Shown: positions 44,092 to 58,306, counted from the stretch's first letter. The stretch: DNA of 64,000 bases from Lysinibacillus fusiformis (GCF_002845985.1 NZ_PDFK01000001.1:496001-560000); one strand, 5' to 3'. Numbers and translations are program-made. Notes: generated by a model from the sequence alone, not told the origin.

Positions 44092-47000
44092 CTAAAAAAG
44101 TGATAACTGATTGGCATCAGGCATGCCTTCTAAGCAACCAAGTTGGTCCATGTATTCGATAAGTGTTTTCGATACACGCCCACGTTGCTGTAAATCTTCC
44201 TTGGATAAAAACTCTCCCTCTTCCCGAGCGGCTACAATCGTTTTGGCAACGTTGGTTCCAAGTCCTGGAATCGCATCGAACGGAGGAATTAATGAATTGC
44301 CATCAATGACAAATTCACTTGCTTGAGAACGGTATAAGTCAACTTTCTGGAAACTCATGCCTCGTTCACACATTTCCAATGCAAGCTCCATCACCGTTAA
44401 TAAGTTCTTCTCTTTAGTGGATGCATCTAAACCTTTCATATTGATTTCATCAATACGTGCTCGAATCATTTGCGACCCTTGAACCATCGCAATTAAATCA
44501 AAGTCATCTGCACGAACTGTGAAATACGCTGCGTAATAGAGGATTGGGAAATGTACCTTGAACCAAGCAATACGTACAGCCATTAGCACATATGCTGCCG
44601 CATGGGCTTTCGGGAACATATATTTTATCTTTTTACAAGATTCGATATACCAGCCTGGGACTTTATTGGCGAGCATCTCAGCTTCAAACTCCTCAGATAA
44701 GCCTTTCCCTTTACGTACAGATTCCATGATTTTAAAGGCCAGTGATGGTTCTAGACCTTGATAAATTAAATACACCATAATATCATCACGACAACCAATT
44801 ACTTCTTTCAGCACACATGTACCGTTTTGAATTAATTCCTGTGCGTTGCCTAGCCATACGTCGGTTCCGTGGGAAAGTCCAGAAATTTGGACAAGCTCTG
44901 AGAATGTGGAAGGCTTTGTATCTTCAAGCATTTGACGTACGAAACGTGTACCAAATTCCGGGATACCCAATGTTCCTGTCTTACAGCCAATCTGCTTTTC
45001 TGTGACTCCTAACGTTTCTGGAGAACTAAAAATTTTCATTACGACAGGATCATCGGTTGGGATTGTTTTTGGATCTATTCCAGATAAATCCTGCAACATC
45101 CTGATAACCGTCGGATCATCGTGTCCAAGTATATCAAGCTTTAAAATATTGTCATGAATAGAGTGGAAGTCAAAATGGGTTGTCCGCCATTCTGCATCCT
45201 GTGCATCTGCAGGGAACTGCACTGGAGAAAAGTCATAAATATCCATGTAATCAGGTACAACGATAATTCCCCCAGGGTGTTGCCCAGATGTACGTTTTAC
45301 TCCTGTACAGCCTTGCACTAAACGGTCGACTTCCGCACCTCGGAAATGTAAATTATGATCATTTGCATAGCCCTTTACATAGCCATATGCTGTTTTCTCT
45401 GCCACTGTACCAATAGTTCCAGCACGATAAACATAATCCTCTCCAAATAGCACCTTCGTATAGTTATGAGCTTGTGGTTGGTATTCACCAGAAAAATTCA
45501 AATCGATATCGGGTACCTTGTCACCTTTAAAACCAAGGAAGGTTTCAAATGGTATATCTTGTCCATCTTTTTTATAAGGTGTGCCGCATTCCGTACAGTC
45601 TTTATTTGGCAAGTCAAAGCCTGAGCTGACCGAACCATCATCAAAAAACTCAGAATGCTTACAATTAGGACAAATATAATGAGGAGGTAATGGGTTAACC
45701 TCTGTAATTTCCATGAAGGTTGCGACTAATGAAGAACCAACCGAACCACGTGAACCAACTAAATAGCCATCAGCTAATGACTTTTTCACCAGTTTGGCTG
45801 AAATTAAATAAATAACACCAAAGCCGTGTCCCAAAATCGATTTTAATTCTTTTTCAATTCGAGCTTTCACGATTTCTGGTAACTCCTCACCATAAATACG
45901 ATGGGCCATTTCGTACGTTAAATTGGTTACCTCATCATCGGAGCCTTCAATTTTTGGCGTATAGAGGTCATCCTTAATCGGTTTTACATCACCAATACTC
46001 TCTGCAATTTTTTGCGCATTCGTTACAACCACTTCTTTTGCAAGATCTGGTCCTAAAAAATCAAATTCCTTGAGCATTTCATCCGTTGTTCTAAAATGAA
46101 CCTCAGGTAGCTTGGATCGATTTAAAATATTAGCTCCACCCTGTGAACCAATAAGTATTTGCCTAAACATGGCATCTGTTGGATCTAAATAGTGGACATT
46201 TCCAGTGGCAACAACAGGTTTATCTATCTTCTTCCCAAGCTTAACAAGCTTACGAATAATATCCTCTAACGTCCATTCATCACGTACAACATTGCGTTCA
46301 ATTAGTGGCGCATACACAGCTTTCGGTTGTACCTCGATATAATCATAGAATCGAGCAACTTGCTCTGCTTCCTCAGGTGACTTATTCATCATCGTTTCGA
46401 AGAGTTCACCATTACTGCAGCCTGAACCTACTAATAAACCTTCGCGATACTGCTCGAGTACAGCCCGTGTCACTCGAGGAACACGATAGAATGTTTTCGT
46501 ATGAGAATGTGAGACGATTTTAAATAAGTTTTTTAAGCCCACATTATCAACGGCTAAAATCGTACAATGCATTGGTCGACCTTTTTTATAGGCATCGCCA
46601 CCACCAATATGCTTATTGAAGTCGTCATGGTAATTAATCGCTAGCTCATCTGCATCTTTTAATAAATGTAATAGTAGATAGCCTGTCGCCTCTGTATCGT
46701 AAATCGCTCGGTGATGTTGTGTTAATTCAATATTGAATTTTTTACACAGTGTGTTTAAACGATGATTTTTCATAGTAGGATAAAGCAATCTTGCAAGCTC
46801 TAATGTATCAATGACCGGATGGGTTGTTCCTTCAAGGCCAAATTTCTTATAGCCTGTATATAAGAAACCTATATCAAATGATGCGTTATGAGCAACAACT
46901 ATTGCGTCACCAATAAAGGCATGAAATTCTTTAATCACTTGCTCCACTTCAGGTGCATTTCGAACCATATCATCTGTAATTCCTGTTAGTTCAATGGTAG

Positions 47001-48423
47001 TAGCCGAAAGTGGATGATGTGGATTGGCAAAGCTTTCGTATTTATCTATGACATGCCCGTCTTTAATTTTTACTGCGGCCAATTCAATAATCGTATCGTA
47101 AGCCGTAGATAGCCCTGTTGTTTCTACGTCAAAGACAACATACGTTGTGTCTGCTAATAAACGATGTTCAGGAGCATAGGCAATCGGTACACCATCATCT
47201 ACTAAATTTGCTTCTAGACCATAAATGACCTTGATCCCATGTTTTTTTCCTGCTGCATATGCTTCAGGGAAGGATTGCACAACAGCATGATCCGTAATAG
47301 CTATTGCTGGATGCCCCCATTTTGCGGCCTGTGCAACAAGCCGGTCAACAGGTGTAACTGCGTCCATTTGGCTCATCGGTGTGTGCAAATGTAACTCAAC
47401 ACGTTTTTCGCCCTCTGGTGCTAAATCTTGTCGTGTTTCTTTTTTGATTTCATTAATATCATTCGCCATGACAATTAAATCACGGATGAATGTATCCGTT
47501 TGAACAGAGCCTCGCACTTTAACCCACATGCCCTTTTTCAGATGCTGCATTAATTCTGCATCATCATTATCACGAGAGAACATTTTAACGATGATGGAAT
47601 CTGTATAGTCGGTAATTTTAATTTGTAATAAGGAGCGTCCACTTTTTAGCTCTTTAATCTCCGTATCAAAAACAAACCCTTCAATAATGACACGGCGTTC
47701 TTCCTCGACAATCCGTTTAATTTCCACTATTTCATCATCTTTAATATGCATTCCAAGCTGGAATGGACGGTCACCAAGATTCGCCAATGCCGGGTTATCC
47801 TTTTTCTCTTGCTCACGTTTTTGGAAATCTTGCATCGCTTGCTGCGCTAGGGCCACTTCTTCCATACGTTTCTGCTCCATAAACGCCTCTTGTGCCGCGA
47901 TCATTTCTTCCGTCTCTTCTTGTAGTACAAAGTCGATTACCATATGGGGGAAGCCGAATTGACCATAGCTTTCGGAAAGCTTGTCAGCATACTTTGTTTT
48001 CAGCATCATAAATTCCATTTCCTGCATGCAGGACAAAGTAATTTTTTGGCCATTCCACATTGGCACTTGAGAGATGAGACAGCTTTTAAGCGTCGGTGCC
48101 ATCTCATCAATTTGTTCCACAACACTTAACCAGTAAGCTTGCACCAGTTCCTCTGTCACATTTTTCTCTACCGTTTCAAAGGTAGTATTAATTTGTGCAA
48201 TTGCTGAAAATTTCTCCGTTAAATGTGTACGGAAAAGCTGATATAACGGAAACGGCAGTATATCTTGTAATTTAATGGTGAAATGCCAAAGTCTAACCTT
48301 TTTATGGACTGTTAGGCGTGATAATTCACCTTCCTCAAAAAATGACATGTACACATCATCTGTTAATTCTAATTGTTGCAAGAGCATTCGAAGTCTCATT
48401 CTTGCCTCTTGTTGCTGTTCCAA
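44092..48423 (-). CDS. polC: DNA polymerase III alpha subunit, Gram-positive PolC
   Basis: PolC is the replicative polymerase of low-GC Gram-positives, with built-in 3'-5' proofreading. The sequence shows the N-terminal region and OB domain, a PHP domain ([17 protein letters not shown]) split by the exonuclease ([14 protein letters not shown]), then the polymerase palm ([12 protein letters not shown]), and a helix-hairpin-helix near the end. I choose the TTG at 48423 (1443 aa, against about 1437 in B. subtilis) because AGGTG lies eight bases upstream and the protein then matches at [10 protein letters not shown]. That ribosome binding site lies in a hairpin. Confidence 0.98.
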   Translation of the reverse strand: MEQQQEARMRLRMLLQQLELTDDVYMSFFEEGELSRLTVHKKVRLWHFTIKLQDILPFPLYQLFRTHLTEKFSAIAQINTTFETVEKNVTEELVQAYWLSVVEQIDEMAPTLKSCLISQVPMWNGQKITLSCMQEMEFMMLKTKYADKLSESYGQFGFPHMVIDFVLQEETEEMIAAQEAFMEQKRMEEVALAQQAMQDFQKREQEKKDNPALANLGDRPFQLGMHIKDDEIVEIKRIVEEERRVIIEGFVFDTEIKELKSGRSLLQIKITDYTDSIIVKMFSRDNDDAELMQHLKKGMWVKVRGSVQTDTFIRDLIVMANDINEIKKETRQDLAPEGEKRVELHLHTPMSQMDAVTPVDRLVAQAAKWGHPAIAITDHAVVQSFPEAYAAGKKHGIKVIYGLEANLVDDGVPIAYAPEHRLLADTTYVVFDVETTGLSTAYDTIIELAAVKIKDGHVIDKYESFANPHHPLSATTIELTGITDDMVRNAPEVEQVIKEFHAFIGDAIVVAHNASFDIGFLYTGYKKFGLEGTTHPVIDTLELARLLYPTMKNHRLNTLCKKFNIELTQHHRAIYDTEATGYLLLHLLKDADELAINYHDDFNKHIGGGDAYKKGRPMHCTILAVDNVGLKNLFKIVSHSHTKTFYRVPRVTRAVLEQYREGLLVGSGCSNGELFETMMNKSPEEAEQVARFYDYIEVQPKAVYAPLIERNVVRDEWTLEDIIRKLVKLGKKIDKPVVATGNVHYLDPTDAMFRQILIGSQGGANILNRSKLPEVHFRTTDEMLKEFDFLGPDLAKEVVVTNAQKIAESIGDVKPIKDDLYTPKIEGSDDEVTNLTYEMAHRIYGEELPEIVKARIEKELKSILGHGFGVIYLISAKLVKKSLADGYLVGSRGSVGSSLVATFMEITEVNPLPPHYICPNCKHSEFFDDGSVSSGFDLPNKDCTECGTPYKKDGQDIPFETFLGFKGDKVPDIDLNFSGEYQPQAHNYTKVLFGEDYVYRAGTIGTVAEKTAYGYVKGYANDHNLHFRGAEVDRLVQGCTGVKRTSGQHPGGIIVVPDYMDIYDFSPVQFPADAQDAEWRTTHFDFHSIHDNILKLDILGHDDPTVIRMLQDLSGIDPKTIPTDDPVVMKIFSSPETLGVTEKQIGCKTGTLGIPEFGTRFVRQMLEDTKPSTFSELVQISGLSHGTDVWLGNAQELIQNGTCVLKEVIGCRDDIMVYLIYQGLEPSLAFKIMESVRKGKGLSEEFEAEMLANKVPGWYIESCKKIKYMFPKAHAAAYVLMAVRIAWFKVHFPILYYAAYFTVRADDFDLIAMVQGSQMIRARIDEINMKGLDASTKEKNLLTVMELALEMCERGMSFQKVDLYRSQASEFVIDGNSLIPPFDAIPGLGTNVAKTIVAAREEGEFLSKEDLQQRGRVSKTLIEYMDQLGCLEGMPDANQLSLF

Positions 48424-48432
48424 TCTAACGAC

Positions 48433-48456
48433 ACCTACTTTCAGAAAGAGGTAGGT
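48433..48456 (-). promoter_or_regulatory. Hairpin covering the polC ribosome binding site
   Basis: ACCTACTTT (48433-48441) pairs with AAA-GAG-GTAGGT (48445-48456, with a three-base bulge) around a 3-base loop. On the mRNA it would hide the AGTAGGTG ribosome binding site of polC. Confidence 0.45.
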
Positions 48457-48504
48457 TGTTAAGCCTCCTCTTCTAATTCGTCTCAAAGACACGAGAGAAT
48501 TCAA

Positions 48505-48535
48505 GAAAAAAATTCGCTCCCTCACTGCGGGCGCT
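48505..48535 (-). terminator. Terminator-like hairpin between proS and polC
   Basis: GCTCCC (48516-48521) can pair with GGGCGC (48529-48534, one mismatch), followed by a run of seven T on the minus strand. It is a weak stem with a good tail and may limit read-through from proS into polC. Confidence 0.45.
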
Positions 48536-48692
48536 CTTCAAGCTTAACAGAGTTTTACCATCTGTTGTTTCTTGCTTGGCTCACTGTCCCGCAGAAGTGT
48601 CGCGAATTATTTATCTCTATCTTATCAAAATTTTACGAAAGCCTCTATCAAAAGCATTAACTTCCAATTATAACCGATCTCTTAACAAGCCA

Positions 48693-50399
<1,707 letters not shown>

Positions 50400-50449
50400 T
50401 CAGTGTTCCACCTTTTTTAATAGATAAGTTTATACTCTCAATAGCATAA

Positions 50450-50499
50450 ACAAATTTAGCTTTGAGCGCAATGTTTCATAGTAATTGCGCTCAAAGCTA
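50450..50499 (-). terminator. Strong hairpin terminator after rasP
   Basis: A 16-bp perfect stem (TAGCTTTGAGCGCAAT at 50457-50472 with its complement at 50484-50499) with an 11-base loop. The minus-strand tail is AATTTGTTT. It separates rasP from proS. Confidence 0.7.
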
Positions 50500-50530
50500 G
50501 AAAATGAAATTTCATTTAACTGTCATTGGT

Positions 50531-51793
50531 TTAAAAGAAGAATCGTTGAATATCGTTCCATGTCACGACAACCATTAAAATCATCAGTAGGACAATTCCT
50601 ACGAAATGGACAATTCCCTCTTTTTGACGATCGATTGGTTTACCACGTAAAGCTTCAAAACCAAAGAATAATAAACGACCACCATCAAGTGCTGGTAATG
50701 GAAGTAGGTTCATAATTCCTAAGTTAATACTTAACATTGCGGCCCAATTCATTAAGTTCATAATACCATACTGGGCTACTTGCTCTGTTGCTTTATAAAT
50801 GCCAACAGGTCCAGAAAGCGCATCTATTGTGAACTTACCAGTAATCAACATACCAAGAAGCTCAAATATTTTCATGGTCATATTATAGGTTTCTTGTGCT
50901 CCATAAACTACAGCTTTTAATGGATTAAATTCTCTCGGACTGTCATAGCGCACACCAATTTGACCATATTTTTCGCCATCCTGCTGGATTTCTTTCACAG
51001 TCATATTTAAGTTCATAGATTGTCCATCACGTTCCACAGTCACTGTAATTTCTTCGTTTGGATGATCTTGAACAATAGCGGCTAAATCCTGCCATTTTTC
51101 AACGGCTTGTCCGTCAATGGCTGTTACTCTATCTCCCGCAAGCATTCCTGCCTGTGCAGCTGGATCATTTTCTACTACTTCAGTGATAATCGGCTCGTAT
51201 GTTGGGACACCGTGGATTAACCCAATTACCAAGTAAATCACAAACGCAAGAATAAAGTTAAACAAAGGACCTGCAAAGATTGTCATCGCACGTTGACCAA
51301 CTGTTTTTGCAATAAATTGACGATCATGTGGTGCAATGACCAATTCACGACCATTTTCCACAAGAACACAATCTCTTGCTACGTCATAACGAACTAGACG
51401 TTCTTCTTCATCATAGCCTTCTACAAATAAATTCTTCTCTAAATCAGCACGCTCAACTTCTAAAAATAATAAATCTGGTAGCTGCTTATTACTTTGATTG
51501 AAAATAATTTTTTTCACAACATTATCTTCATCGACAATTAGCCCTATTCGATAGCCTGGCTGTAGTTCAGTGCCATCCATATCCTCGCCGGCCATACGAA
51601 CATACCCACCGATAGGCAATAATCGAATAGTATACATTGTTTCTCCATGCGTTTTCCCATAAATTTTGGGACCCATTCCAATAGCAAATTCACGCACTAA
51701 AATACCTGCACGTTTAGCAAATAAGAAATGTCCAAGTTCATGGAAGAAGACGAGCATCCCAAATATTAAAATAAATGCAATGGCTGTTTGCAT
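50531..51793 (-). CDS. rasP: Site-2 intramembrane zinc metalloprotease RasP (RseP/YluC)
   Basis: RasP cuts membrane-spanning anti-sigma factors such as RsiW, as well as FtsL and signal-peptide remnants. The 420-aa protein has the zinc motif H18-E-L-G-H22 in the first helix, a PDZ domain (about 190-285, AGMLAGDRVTAIDG) and the LDGG motif (LPLPALDGGRLL) near the C-terminus. It follows dxr by 46 bases, as in B. subtilis. Confidence 0.96.
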   Translation of the reverse strand: MQTAIAFILIFGMLVFFHELGHFLFAKRAGILVREFAIGMGPKIYGKTHGETMYTIRLLPIGGYVRMAGEDMDGTELQPGYRIGLIVDEDNVVKKIIFNQSNKQLPDLLFLEVERADLEKNLFVEGYDEEERLVRYDVARDCVLVENGRELVIAPHDRQFIAKTVGQRAMTIFAGPLFNFILAFVIYLVIGLIHGVPTYEPIITEVVENDPAAQAGMLAGDRVTAIDGQAVEKWQDLAAIVQDHPNEEITVTVERDGQSMNLNMTVKEIQQDGEKYGQIGVRYDSPREFNPLKAVVYGAQETYNMTMKIFELLGMLITGKFTIDALSGPVGIYKATEQVAQYGIMNLMNWAAMLSINLGIMNLLPLPALDGGRLLFFGFEALRGKPIDRQKEGIVHFVGIVLLMILMVVVTWNDIQRFFF

Positions 51794-51839
51794 AATATCC
51801 CACCTTTAATAGCGATTAGTTAACGATACAGTACTTTCG

Positions 51840-52985
51840 TTATTTTACCATGTCTAACACTATTTTTCTTGTCTCACTGTCCACATGTAAAATCGTTTGT
51901 AAATCTGGTACTGCAATGTTTTGATGTGCATGCATTACTCGTTCAATCGTCTCATCAATTTCAAGGAATGTAATTTTCCCTTGTAAAAAGGCTGCAACTG
52001 CCGCTTCATTTGCTGCATTCATCGCTGTCAAAATGGTACCACCTGTACGACCAGCCTCATATGCTAAACGCAAAGCCGGATAACGCTCAAAGTCCATATC
52101 TTGAAAATGTAGTTGTCCAATTTGCGCTAAATTTAGTCGCTGACCATTATGTAATGGTATACGATCAGGATAGCTTAAAGCATATTGAATCGGTACGCGC
52201 ATATCTGGCGTGCCTAGCTGAGCAATCACACTAGTATCATGATACTCAACAAGAGAGTGAATAATACTTTCTCTATGCAAAAGTACATCTATTTTATCAT
52301 ATGGCATATCAAATAAAACATGTGCTTCAATGACTTCTAATCCTTTATTCATCATTGTTGCGGAGTCTATCGTAATTTTTGCGCCCATAGACCAGTTCGG
52401 GTGATTCAATGCATCTGCGACCGTCACATGTTGTAATTGGTCACGTGTTTTATCACGGAAGCTACCACCTGAAGCTGTAATAATTAAACGCTCAATATTT
52501 TTGGGATTTTCGCCATTCATTGATTGGAAGATGGCTGAGTGCTCGCTATCAACAGGTAAAATCGTGGCCTTATGTTTTTTGGCTTCTGCCATGACTAAAT
52601 GACCAGCTGTAACAAGTGTTTCCTTGTTAGCAATGGCAATCGTTTTGCCCATGCGAATAGCTGCTAATGTTGATTCCAGACCAACACTGCCTAGCACAGC
52701 ATTGACGAGTACAGTTGAGTCTGGATGTGTAGCAACTTCTACAAGACCTTTCGCCCCAAATGTAAATTGGATTTCAGGATAATCTTTCGCAAGGTCTCGT
52801 GCATCCTCTTCTAGCTGCACAGAAACTAGCTCGGGTTTTAATGTTTCAATCATTTCTCGTGTTTTCTCAATGTTTTTCCCTGAAGAAAAAGCCACTAATT
52901 GAAACGCATCACGTTGTTCTTTTAAAATATCGTAGGTTTGCCAACCGATTGAACCCGTTGCACCTAATAAACTAATTTTTTTCAC
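51840..52985 (-). CDS. dxr: 1-deoxy-D-xylulose 5-phosphate reductoisomerase
   Basis: Dxr is the second step of the MEP isoprenoid pathway, which supplies undecaprenyl precursors used by UppS next door. The 381-aa protein has the NADPH motif [16 protein letters not shown] and [11 protein letters not shown] with the metal-binding region. It starts with GTG after a GGGGA ribosome binding site. Confidence 0.98.
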   Translation of the reverse strand: MKKISLLGATGSIGWQTYDILKEQRDAFQLVAFSSGKNIEKTREMIETLKPELVSVQLEEDARDLAKDYPEIQFTFGAKGLVEVATHPDSTVLVNAVLGSVGLESTLAAIRMGKTIAIANKETLVTAGHLVMAEAKKHKATILPVDSEHSAIFQSMNGENPKNIERLIITASGGSFRDKTRDQLQHVTVADALNHPNWSMGAKITIDSATMMNKGLEVIEAHVLFDMPYDKIDVLLHRESIIHSLVEYHDTSVIAQLGTPDMRVPIQYALSYPDRIPLHNGQRLNLAQIGQLHFQDMDFERYPALRLAYEAGRTGGTILTAMNAANEAAVAAFLQGKITFLEIDETIERVMHAHQNIAVPDLQTILHVDSETRKIVLDMVK

Positions 52986-53048
52986 AACAAATTGTCCCCT
53001 TTTTCTATCTAAGCAAATGATTTAGCAAGATGTCTTTTAATATACAGA

Positions 53049-53849
53049 TTAATTACCAAACAAATGTAAAAAATGAAGGAGAGGCACGACAAATAATAGA
53101 CTATCGAAGCGATCTAAAATTCCGCCATGCCCTGGTAAAATATTGCCCGAATCTTTTACATCAAAATGACGTTTGATAGCTGATTCTACCAAATCTCCCA
53201 TTTGTCCAATAATAGAGGCAAAAATCGTGACAAAAACAAGTGATATATAACCATTTGCAAATGGGTAAATGAGTTGCATACCAACTGCAAAAATAACCGC
53301 AATGACAATTCCGCCTAGAAAACCTTCAATCGTTTTCTTCGGTGAGATTTCAGGCCATAACTTATTCTTTCCTAATTTTCTTCCTACAAAATAGGCACCT
53401 GAATCTGTTGTCCAAACAACTAATAAACAATAGACAACATACTCTAATCCAACATTTCTTGTTTCAATTAAATAATGGAATCCTAACCCCACATAAAATG
53501 CACCCAATAAAATAAAGCCCACTTCGTCAAAGGTTATTTTATTTTTTACAAGGACCACGTAAATCAGCAGTAACATCATTAGACCATAAACAACCATTAA
53601 ATTGGATGAATAGCCTATTGTCTCTACAACTTTTTCACTCCAATCTTTCGGTATAACAAGTAATACTAATGTTATTAACCCTAGAAAACCAGGCACAGAA
53701 AAAATGGAAATCCCTTTCATTTTTAAGATTTCATAAAAACCGACAATAGCCATTGCAAGCACAAGTATGGTAAATGGTACTTTGCCATAAATAACGAACG
53801 GAATAAAAAGTGCTGCTGCAATTATTGCCGTGATAATTCGTTGTTTCAA
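53049..53849 (-). CDS. cdsA: Phosphatidate cytidylyltransferase
   Basis: CdsA makes CDP-diacylglycerol, the substrate of PgsA. The 266-aa membrane protein has about 7-8 helices and the signature GDLVESAIKRHFDVKDSG...LPGHGGILDRFDS. Its start overlaps uppS by four bases. Confidence 0.97.
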   Translation of the reverse strand: MKQRIITAIIAAALFIPFVIYGKVPFTILVLAMAIVGFYEILKMKGISIFSVPGFLGLITLVLLVIPKDWSEKVVETIGYSSNLMVVYGLMMLLLIYVVLVKNKITFDEVGFILLGAFYVGLGFHYLIETRNVGLEYVVYCLLVVWTTDSGAYFVGRKLGKNKLWPEISPKKTIEGFLGGIVIAVIFAVGMQLIYPFANGYISLVFVTIFASIIGQMGDLVESAIKRHFDVKDSGNILPGHGGILDRFDSLLFVVPLLHFLHLFGN

Positions 53850-54640
53850 GTTGTTTCTTCTCCCTTCAACCCACCGTAACGGCGATTACGCTTCTGATAA
53901 TTTTCCACCGCTTCCAGTAAGCTTTCCTCACTAAAATCTGGCCACAATGTATCTGTAAACCAAAATTCTGTATAGGCGAGCTGCCATAACATAAAGTTAC
54001 TTAATCGTACTTCACCACTTGTACGAATTAGAAGATCTGGTTCAGGCAAATGGGCCGTCATTAAATGAGACGTTAAGCATTCTTCTGTTATGTCTTGCAT
54101 CGTTAATTGACCGTCCTGCACTTTTTGCAGCATCGTTTTCATGGCATTGACCATTTCAGAACGACTCCCATAGTTCAGCGCAAAATTTAAGACAAGCCCT
54201 GTATTATGCTTTGTTTCTTCCATTGCCTCATACAACGCCTTTTGCGTATGAGCAGGTAATAAGGATGGATCGCCAATCATTTCGACACGTACATTACGCT
54301 GCATCATTTCTGGTAAGAAAGAACCTAAAAATTCAACAGGTAGACGCATAAGAAAATCAACCTCTGGTTTTGGTCGCTTCCAATTTTCTGTGGAAAATGC
54401 ATATACGGTTAAAACTTTAATTCCTAAATCCGACGCAAACCTAGTTACTTTACGTACGGTCTTCATTCCTTCATGATGACCAGCAACTCGTGGCATAGCA
54501 CGTTTTTTCGCCCAACGTCCATTTCCGTCCATAATAATCGCTACATGGGCAGGAATCGGCTCGCTTTTAGTTAGGGCCACACGCTCCTCCAATGATAGTG
54601 TATCCATATTTATTTGTTTTCCTAATAGCTTTTTAAACAT
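53846..54640 (-). CDS. uppS: Undecaprenyl diphosphate synthase
   Basis: UppS makes the C55 lipid carrier for peptidoglycan and teichoic acid synthesis. The 264-aa protein has the catalytic IIMDGNGRWAKKR and the YAFSTENWKRP stretch. GGGGGAG precedes the ATG. It heads a uppS-cdsA-dxr-rasP run, with its own extended -10 promoter after the frr terminator. Confidence 0.98.
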   Translation of the reverse strand: MFKKLLGKQINMDTLSLEERVALTKSEPIPAHVAIIMDGNGRWAKKRAMPRVAGHHEGMKTVRKVTRFASDLGIKVLTVYAFSTENWKRPKPEVDFLMRLPVEFLGSFLPEMMQRNVRVEMIGDPSLLPAHTQKALYEAMEETKHNTGLVLNFALNYGSRSEMVNAMKTMLQKVQDGQLTMQDITEECLTSHLMTAHLPEPDLLIRTSGEVRLSNFMLWQLAYTEFWFTDTLWPDFSEESLLEAVENYQKRNRRYGGLKGEETT

Positions 54641-54871
54641 GCTAACTCCCCCACTACAACTAATCGGACGTATACTAACCTATCATAACAAACAAAAGCG
54701 CTTTTTGTCTTTTTTTTCCCTCTAAATTGACTATGTATGTACTAGCTTATTTTAGAACTATACACATAATAAAGAATAAGTTTGTTAGAAAATCGATGAT
54801 GTTGTTATTAATGATCTTTTCGCATTTCATGTATGCTCTTTATATGACAAAGCAATTGATTATGAACAATA
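54641..54871. other. Spacer between frr and uppS
   Basis: About 230 bases after the frr terminator. It holds the uppS promoter and otherwise only AT-rich sequence without a ribosome-bound ORF. Confidence 0.5.
54682..54687 (-). promoter_or_regulatory. Extended -10 of the uppS promoter
   Basis: TATGAT preceded by TG-T on the minus strand (TGTTATGAT), about 45 bases before uppS. A recognisable -35 is lacking (AGACAA or AAGACA at 17-19 bases). Confidence 0.5.
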
Positions 54872-54905
54872 AAGCGAAAAGACGTCCTGTTATGTATAGG
54901 ACGCC
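54872..54905 (-). terminator. Rho-independent terminator after frr
   Basis: GACGTCCT (54881-54888) pairs with AGGACGCC (54898-54905, one G-U pair), followed by TTTTCGCTTT on the minus strand. Confidence 0.65.
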
Positions 54906-54951
54906 TTCATCTCATCAAAAAGTTCCATCATAGACATGTAAAACGTCTTGT

Positions 54952-55508
54952 TTACACCTCTAAAATTTCTTTTTCTTTATCTTTCGCTACTTGATCTACT
55001 TTCACAATGAATTCATCTGTTAATTTTTGAATATCGTCACCATAGCCACGTAGATCGTCTTCTGTGATTTCGCCAGCTTTTTCAAGTTTTTTCAAATCAT
55101 CGTTTGCATCGCGACGAACGTTACGTACAGCAATTTTTGCGTCTTCTGCTTCTTTTTTCACTTGCTTTACTAGATCCTTACGACGATCTTCTGTTAGCGC
55201 TGGAATCATTAAACGAATGATCGAACCATCATTTGTTGGTGTAATCCCGATATCTGATTTCATAATTGCTTTTTCAATATCACCTAAAATTGTTTTATCG
55301 TAAGGTGTAATGACTAGTAAGCGAGCTTCTGGTACAGAAACACCTGCAAGTTGGTTAATTGGTGTTGGTGCCCCATAGTAGTCTACCATGATACGATCCA
55401 ATAAAGATGCGTTCGCACGACCCGCACGAATAGATGATAGTTCACGTGAGAAAGCTGTGATTGTTTTGTTCATTTTTTCTTTTGCTTGTTCTAAGACTTG
55501 TTTAGCCA

Positions 55509-55509
<1 letters not shown>
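54952..55509 (-). CDS. frr: Ribosome recycling factor
   Basis: RRF with EF-G splits post-termination ribosomes. The 185-aa protein ([24 protein letters not shown] in part; [23 protein letters not shown] in part) has the normal length. Its ATG overlaps the pyrH stop (TAATG), with TAGGAGG upstream. Confidence 0.99.
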
Positions 55510-56311
<802 letters not shown>

Positions 56312-56359
56312 TTGTGAATAAGGCAGAATAGAAAATTATATCCGTTTTTCGTTCATTTC

Positions 56360-56397
56360 GGAAAAATAGGGAACACGCTATGTTGTGTTCCCCATTT
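56360..56397 (-). terminator. Rho-independent terminator after tsf
   Basis: GGGAACAC (56369-56376) pairs with GTGTTCCC (56385-56392), with an A/T-rich tail ending in TTTTT on the minus strand. Confidence 0.85.
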
Positions 56398-56447
56398 TAG
56401 TCTAGATAATCTAGATATTATTTGATTAGAATCAAATGCAAGCGAAA

Positions 56448-57335
56448 TTAGTTACCTTTAACTTGGCTCATTACTTCTTCTGCAAAGTTATCTTCACGTT
56501 TTTCGATACCTTCACCAACAGCGTAACGTACAAAGCCGTTTACTGAACCACCAGTTGAAGCTACGAAATCACGTACTTTTTGATCTGAGTTTTTAACAAA
56601 TGTTTGATCAAGCAAGCAAACGTCTTCGAAATATTTACCAAGACGGCCTTCAACCATTTTCGCAACGATGTTTTCTGGTTTACCTTCGTTAAGAGCTTGC
56701 TCTGTTAATACTTTACGCTCACGTTCAACTTCTTCAGCAGAAACTTCATCGCGAGAAACATATGTTGGGTTGATTGCTGCAATGTGCATCGCAACATCTT
56801 TAGCTGCTGCTGCATCAGTAGAACCTTCTAAAGTCACTAATACACCAATACGGCCGCCCATGTGTAAGTAAGCACCGAATGCATCTGCATCAGATTTTGA
56901 TTTAATTTCGAAACGACGAAGTGTAATTTTTTCACCAATTGTTGCAACAGCTGTTGAAATTTGATCTTCAATTTTTACACCTTCAGCATTTGTAAGCTCT
57001 AAAGCGGCTTCAACTGAAGCTGGTTTAGCAGCAAGTAATTGCTCTGCTAAAGAAGAAACTAATACTTGGAATTTGTCGTTTTTCGCAACGAAGTCAGTTT
57101 CAGCGTTTACTTCCACGATAATCGCTTCGTTACCTTGTTCTAAAATGTAAGTTGTACCTTCTGCAGCGATACGGTCAGCTTTTTTAGCAGCTGACGAAAG
57201 ACCTTTTTCACGTAGGAAGTCGATTGCAGCTTCTAGGTTACCATCAGTTTCTACTAACGCTTTTTTACAATCCATCATACCAGCGCCAGTTTTTTCGCGT
57301 AATTCTTTTACTAATTGTGCAGTAATGTTTGCCAT
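56448..57335 (-). CDS. tsf: Elongation factor Ts
   Basis: EF-Ts reloads EF-Tu with GTP. The 295-aa protein opens with the UBA-like domain containing [16 protein letters not shown] and continues with [21 protein letters not shown] precedes the ATG. It follows rpsB after a hairpin spacer. Confidence 0.99.
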   Translation of the reverse strand: MANITAQLVKELREKTGAGMMDCKKALVETDGNLEAAIDFLREKGLSSAAKKADRIAAEGTTYILEQGNEAIIVEVNAETDFVAKNDKFQVLVSSLAEQLLAAKPASVEAALELTNAEGVKIEDQISTAVATIGEKITLRRFEIKSKSDADAFGAYLHMGGRIGVLVTLEGSTDAAAAKDVAMHIAAINPTYVSRDEVSAEEVERERKVLTEQALNEGKPENIVAKMVEGRLGKYFEDVCLLDQTFVKNSDQKVRDFVASTGGSVNGFVRYAVGEGIEKREDNFAEEVMSQVKGN

Positions 57336-57382
57336 TTAGTGTTTCCTCCTCAAATTGGTTGAACTATTTAATGATAGGTTCT

Positions 57383-57423
57383 AAAAAAGGTGATAAGGGT
57401 TTTGAGCCACTTATCACCTTTTT
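57383..57423 (-). terminator. Terminator/attenuator between rpsB and tsf
   Basis: GGTGATAAG (57389-57397) pairs with CTTATCACC (57410-57418). A/T runs on both sides extend the stem and provide a six-T tail on the minus strand. It probably reduces tsf relative to rpsB. Confidence 0.8.
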
Positions 57424-57434
57424 GTAAACGTGAA

Positions 57435-58154
57435 TTACTCAGCAGCAGCTTCTACAGCTGGAGCTTCTTCTTCACCTTGTTTTGACTCGATTAAAGCGTC
57501 AGCCATTTTAGCAGTTAAAAGTTTAACAGCACGAATAGCATCATCGTTAGCAGGGATTACGTAGTCGATTTCATCTGGATCACAGTTAGTATCAACAATA
57601 CCTACTAGAGGGATGTTTAATTTACGAGCTTCTGCAACAGCAATGCGCTCTTTACGTGGGTCAACCACGAACATTACGTCTGGAAGATCGTGCATATCAC
57701 GGATACCGCCTAGGAATTTGATTAGACGTTCGTGTTCTTTTTTAAGTTGGATTACTTCTTTTTTAGGAAGAACTTCGAAAGTTCCTTCTTCTTCCATTTT
57801 TTCGATTTGTTTCATACGTGCAACACGTTTTTGAATTGTACCGAAGTTTGTAAGAGTACCACCTAACCAGCGTTGGTTGATGTAGTAGTTGCCTGAACGT
57901 TCAGCTTCATCTTTGATCGCTTCTTGTGCTTGTTTTTTCGTACCAACGAAAAGAACTTTACCACCGTCTTGACCAACTTGACGCATGAAGTCATAAGCTT
58001 CCTCTAATTTTTTAACCGTTTTTTGTAAGTCGATGATGTAGATCCCGTTACGTTCAACGAAGATATATTTCTTCATTTTTGGGTTCCAACGACGAGTTTG
58101 GTGACCGAAATGTACACCAGCTTCAAGTAATTGTTTCATAGAAATTACTGACAT
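57435..58154 (-). CDS. rpsB: 30S ribosomal protein S2
   Basis: S2 is a late-assembling 30S protein. The 239-aa sequence ([52 protein letters not shown] in part) is complete with a typical acidic tail. AGGAGG precedes the ATG. Its promoter is near-consensus, with a 120-base structured leader. Confidence 0.99.
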   Translation of the reverse strand: MSVISMKQLLEAGVHFGHQTRRWNPKMKKYIFVERNGIYIIDLQKTVKKLEEAYDFMRQVGQDGGKVLFVGTKKQAQEAIKDEAERSGNYYINQRWLGGTLTNFGTIQKRVARMKQIEKMEEEGTFEVLPKKEVIQLKKEHERLIKFLGGIRDMHDLPDVMFVVDPRKERIAVAEARKLNIPLVGIVDTNCDPDEIDYVIPANDDAIRAVKLLTAKMADALIESKQGEEEAPAVEAAAE

Positions 58155-58270
58155 GTGAATTTCCTCCTAGTATGTTTGGTTTTTATCCTCCGCATTTATC
58201 ATCTGCAACAAGCTACCCTAAGCTTAGAGCACCACTTACTACATCAAAATGCGTGTGTAGTAATAACACC
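58155..58270 (-). promoter_or_regulatory. Structured leader of rpsB
   Basis: The leader contains an 8-bp inverted repeat (TTACTACA/TGTAGTAA). Leaders of rpsB in many bacteria mediate S2 autoregulation; I infer the same possibility here without having recognised the known fold. Confidence 0.35.
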
Positions 58271-58277
58271 ATTTGCA

Positions 58278-58306
58278 ACTATATCATAGCTTTGATTGAT
58301 TCGCAA
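58278..58306 (-). promoter_or_regulatory. Promoter of rpsB-tsf
   Basis: TTGCGA (58306-58301) and TATAGT (58283-58278) with a 17-base spacer and extended -10 (TGA before TATAGT) on the minus strand. Confidence 0.75.

Noticed and set aside
46305-47962. Plus-strand frames antisense to polC
   Set aside because: Typical antisense shadows of a long coding sequence.
48536-48692. T-box leader before polC
   Set aside because: There is a small hairpin and a U-tract, but no T-box sequence; the upstream gene proS makes a terminator more likely.
54727-54933. 68-codon plus-strand frame between frr and uppS with a hydrophobic middle
   Set aside because: No ribosome binding site, it covers the frr terminator, and its orientation and composition fit AT-rich spacer.
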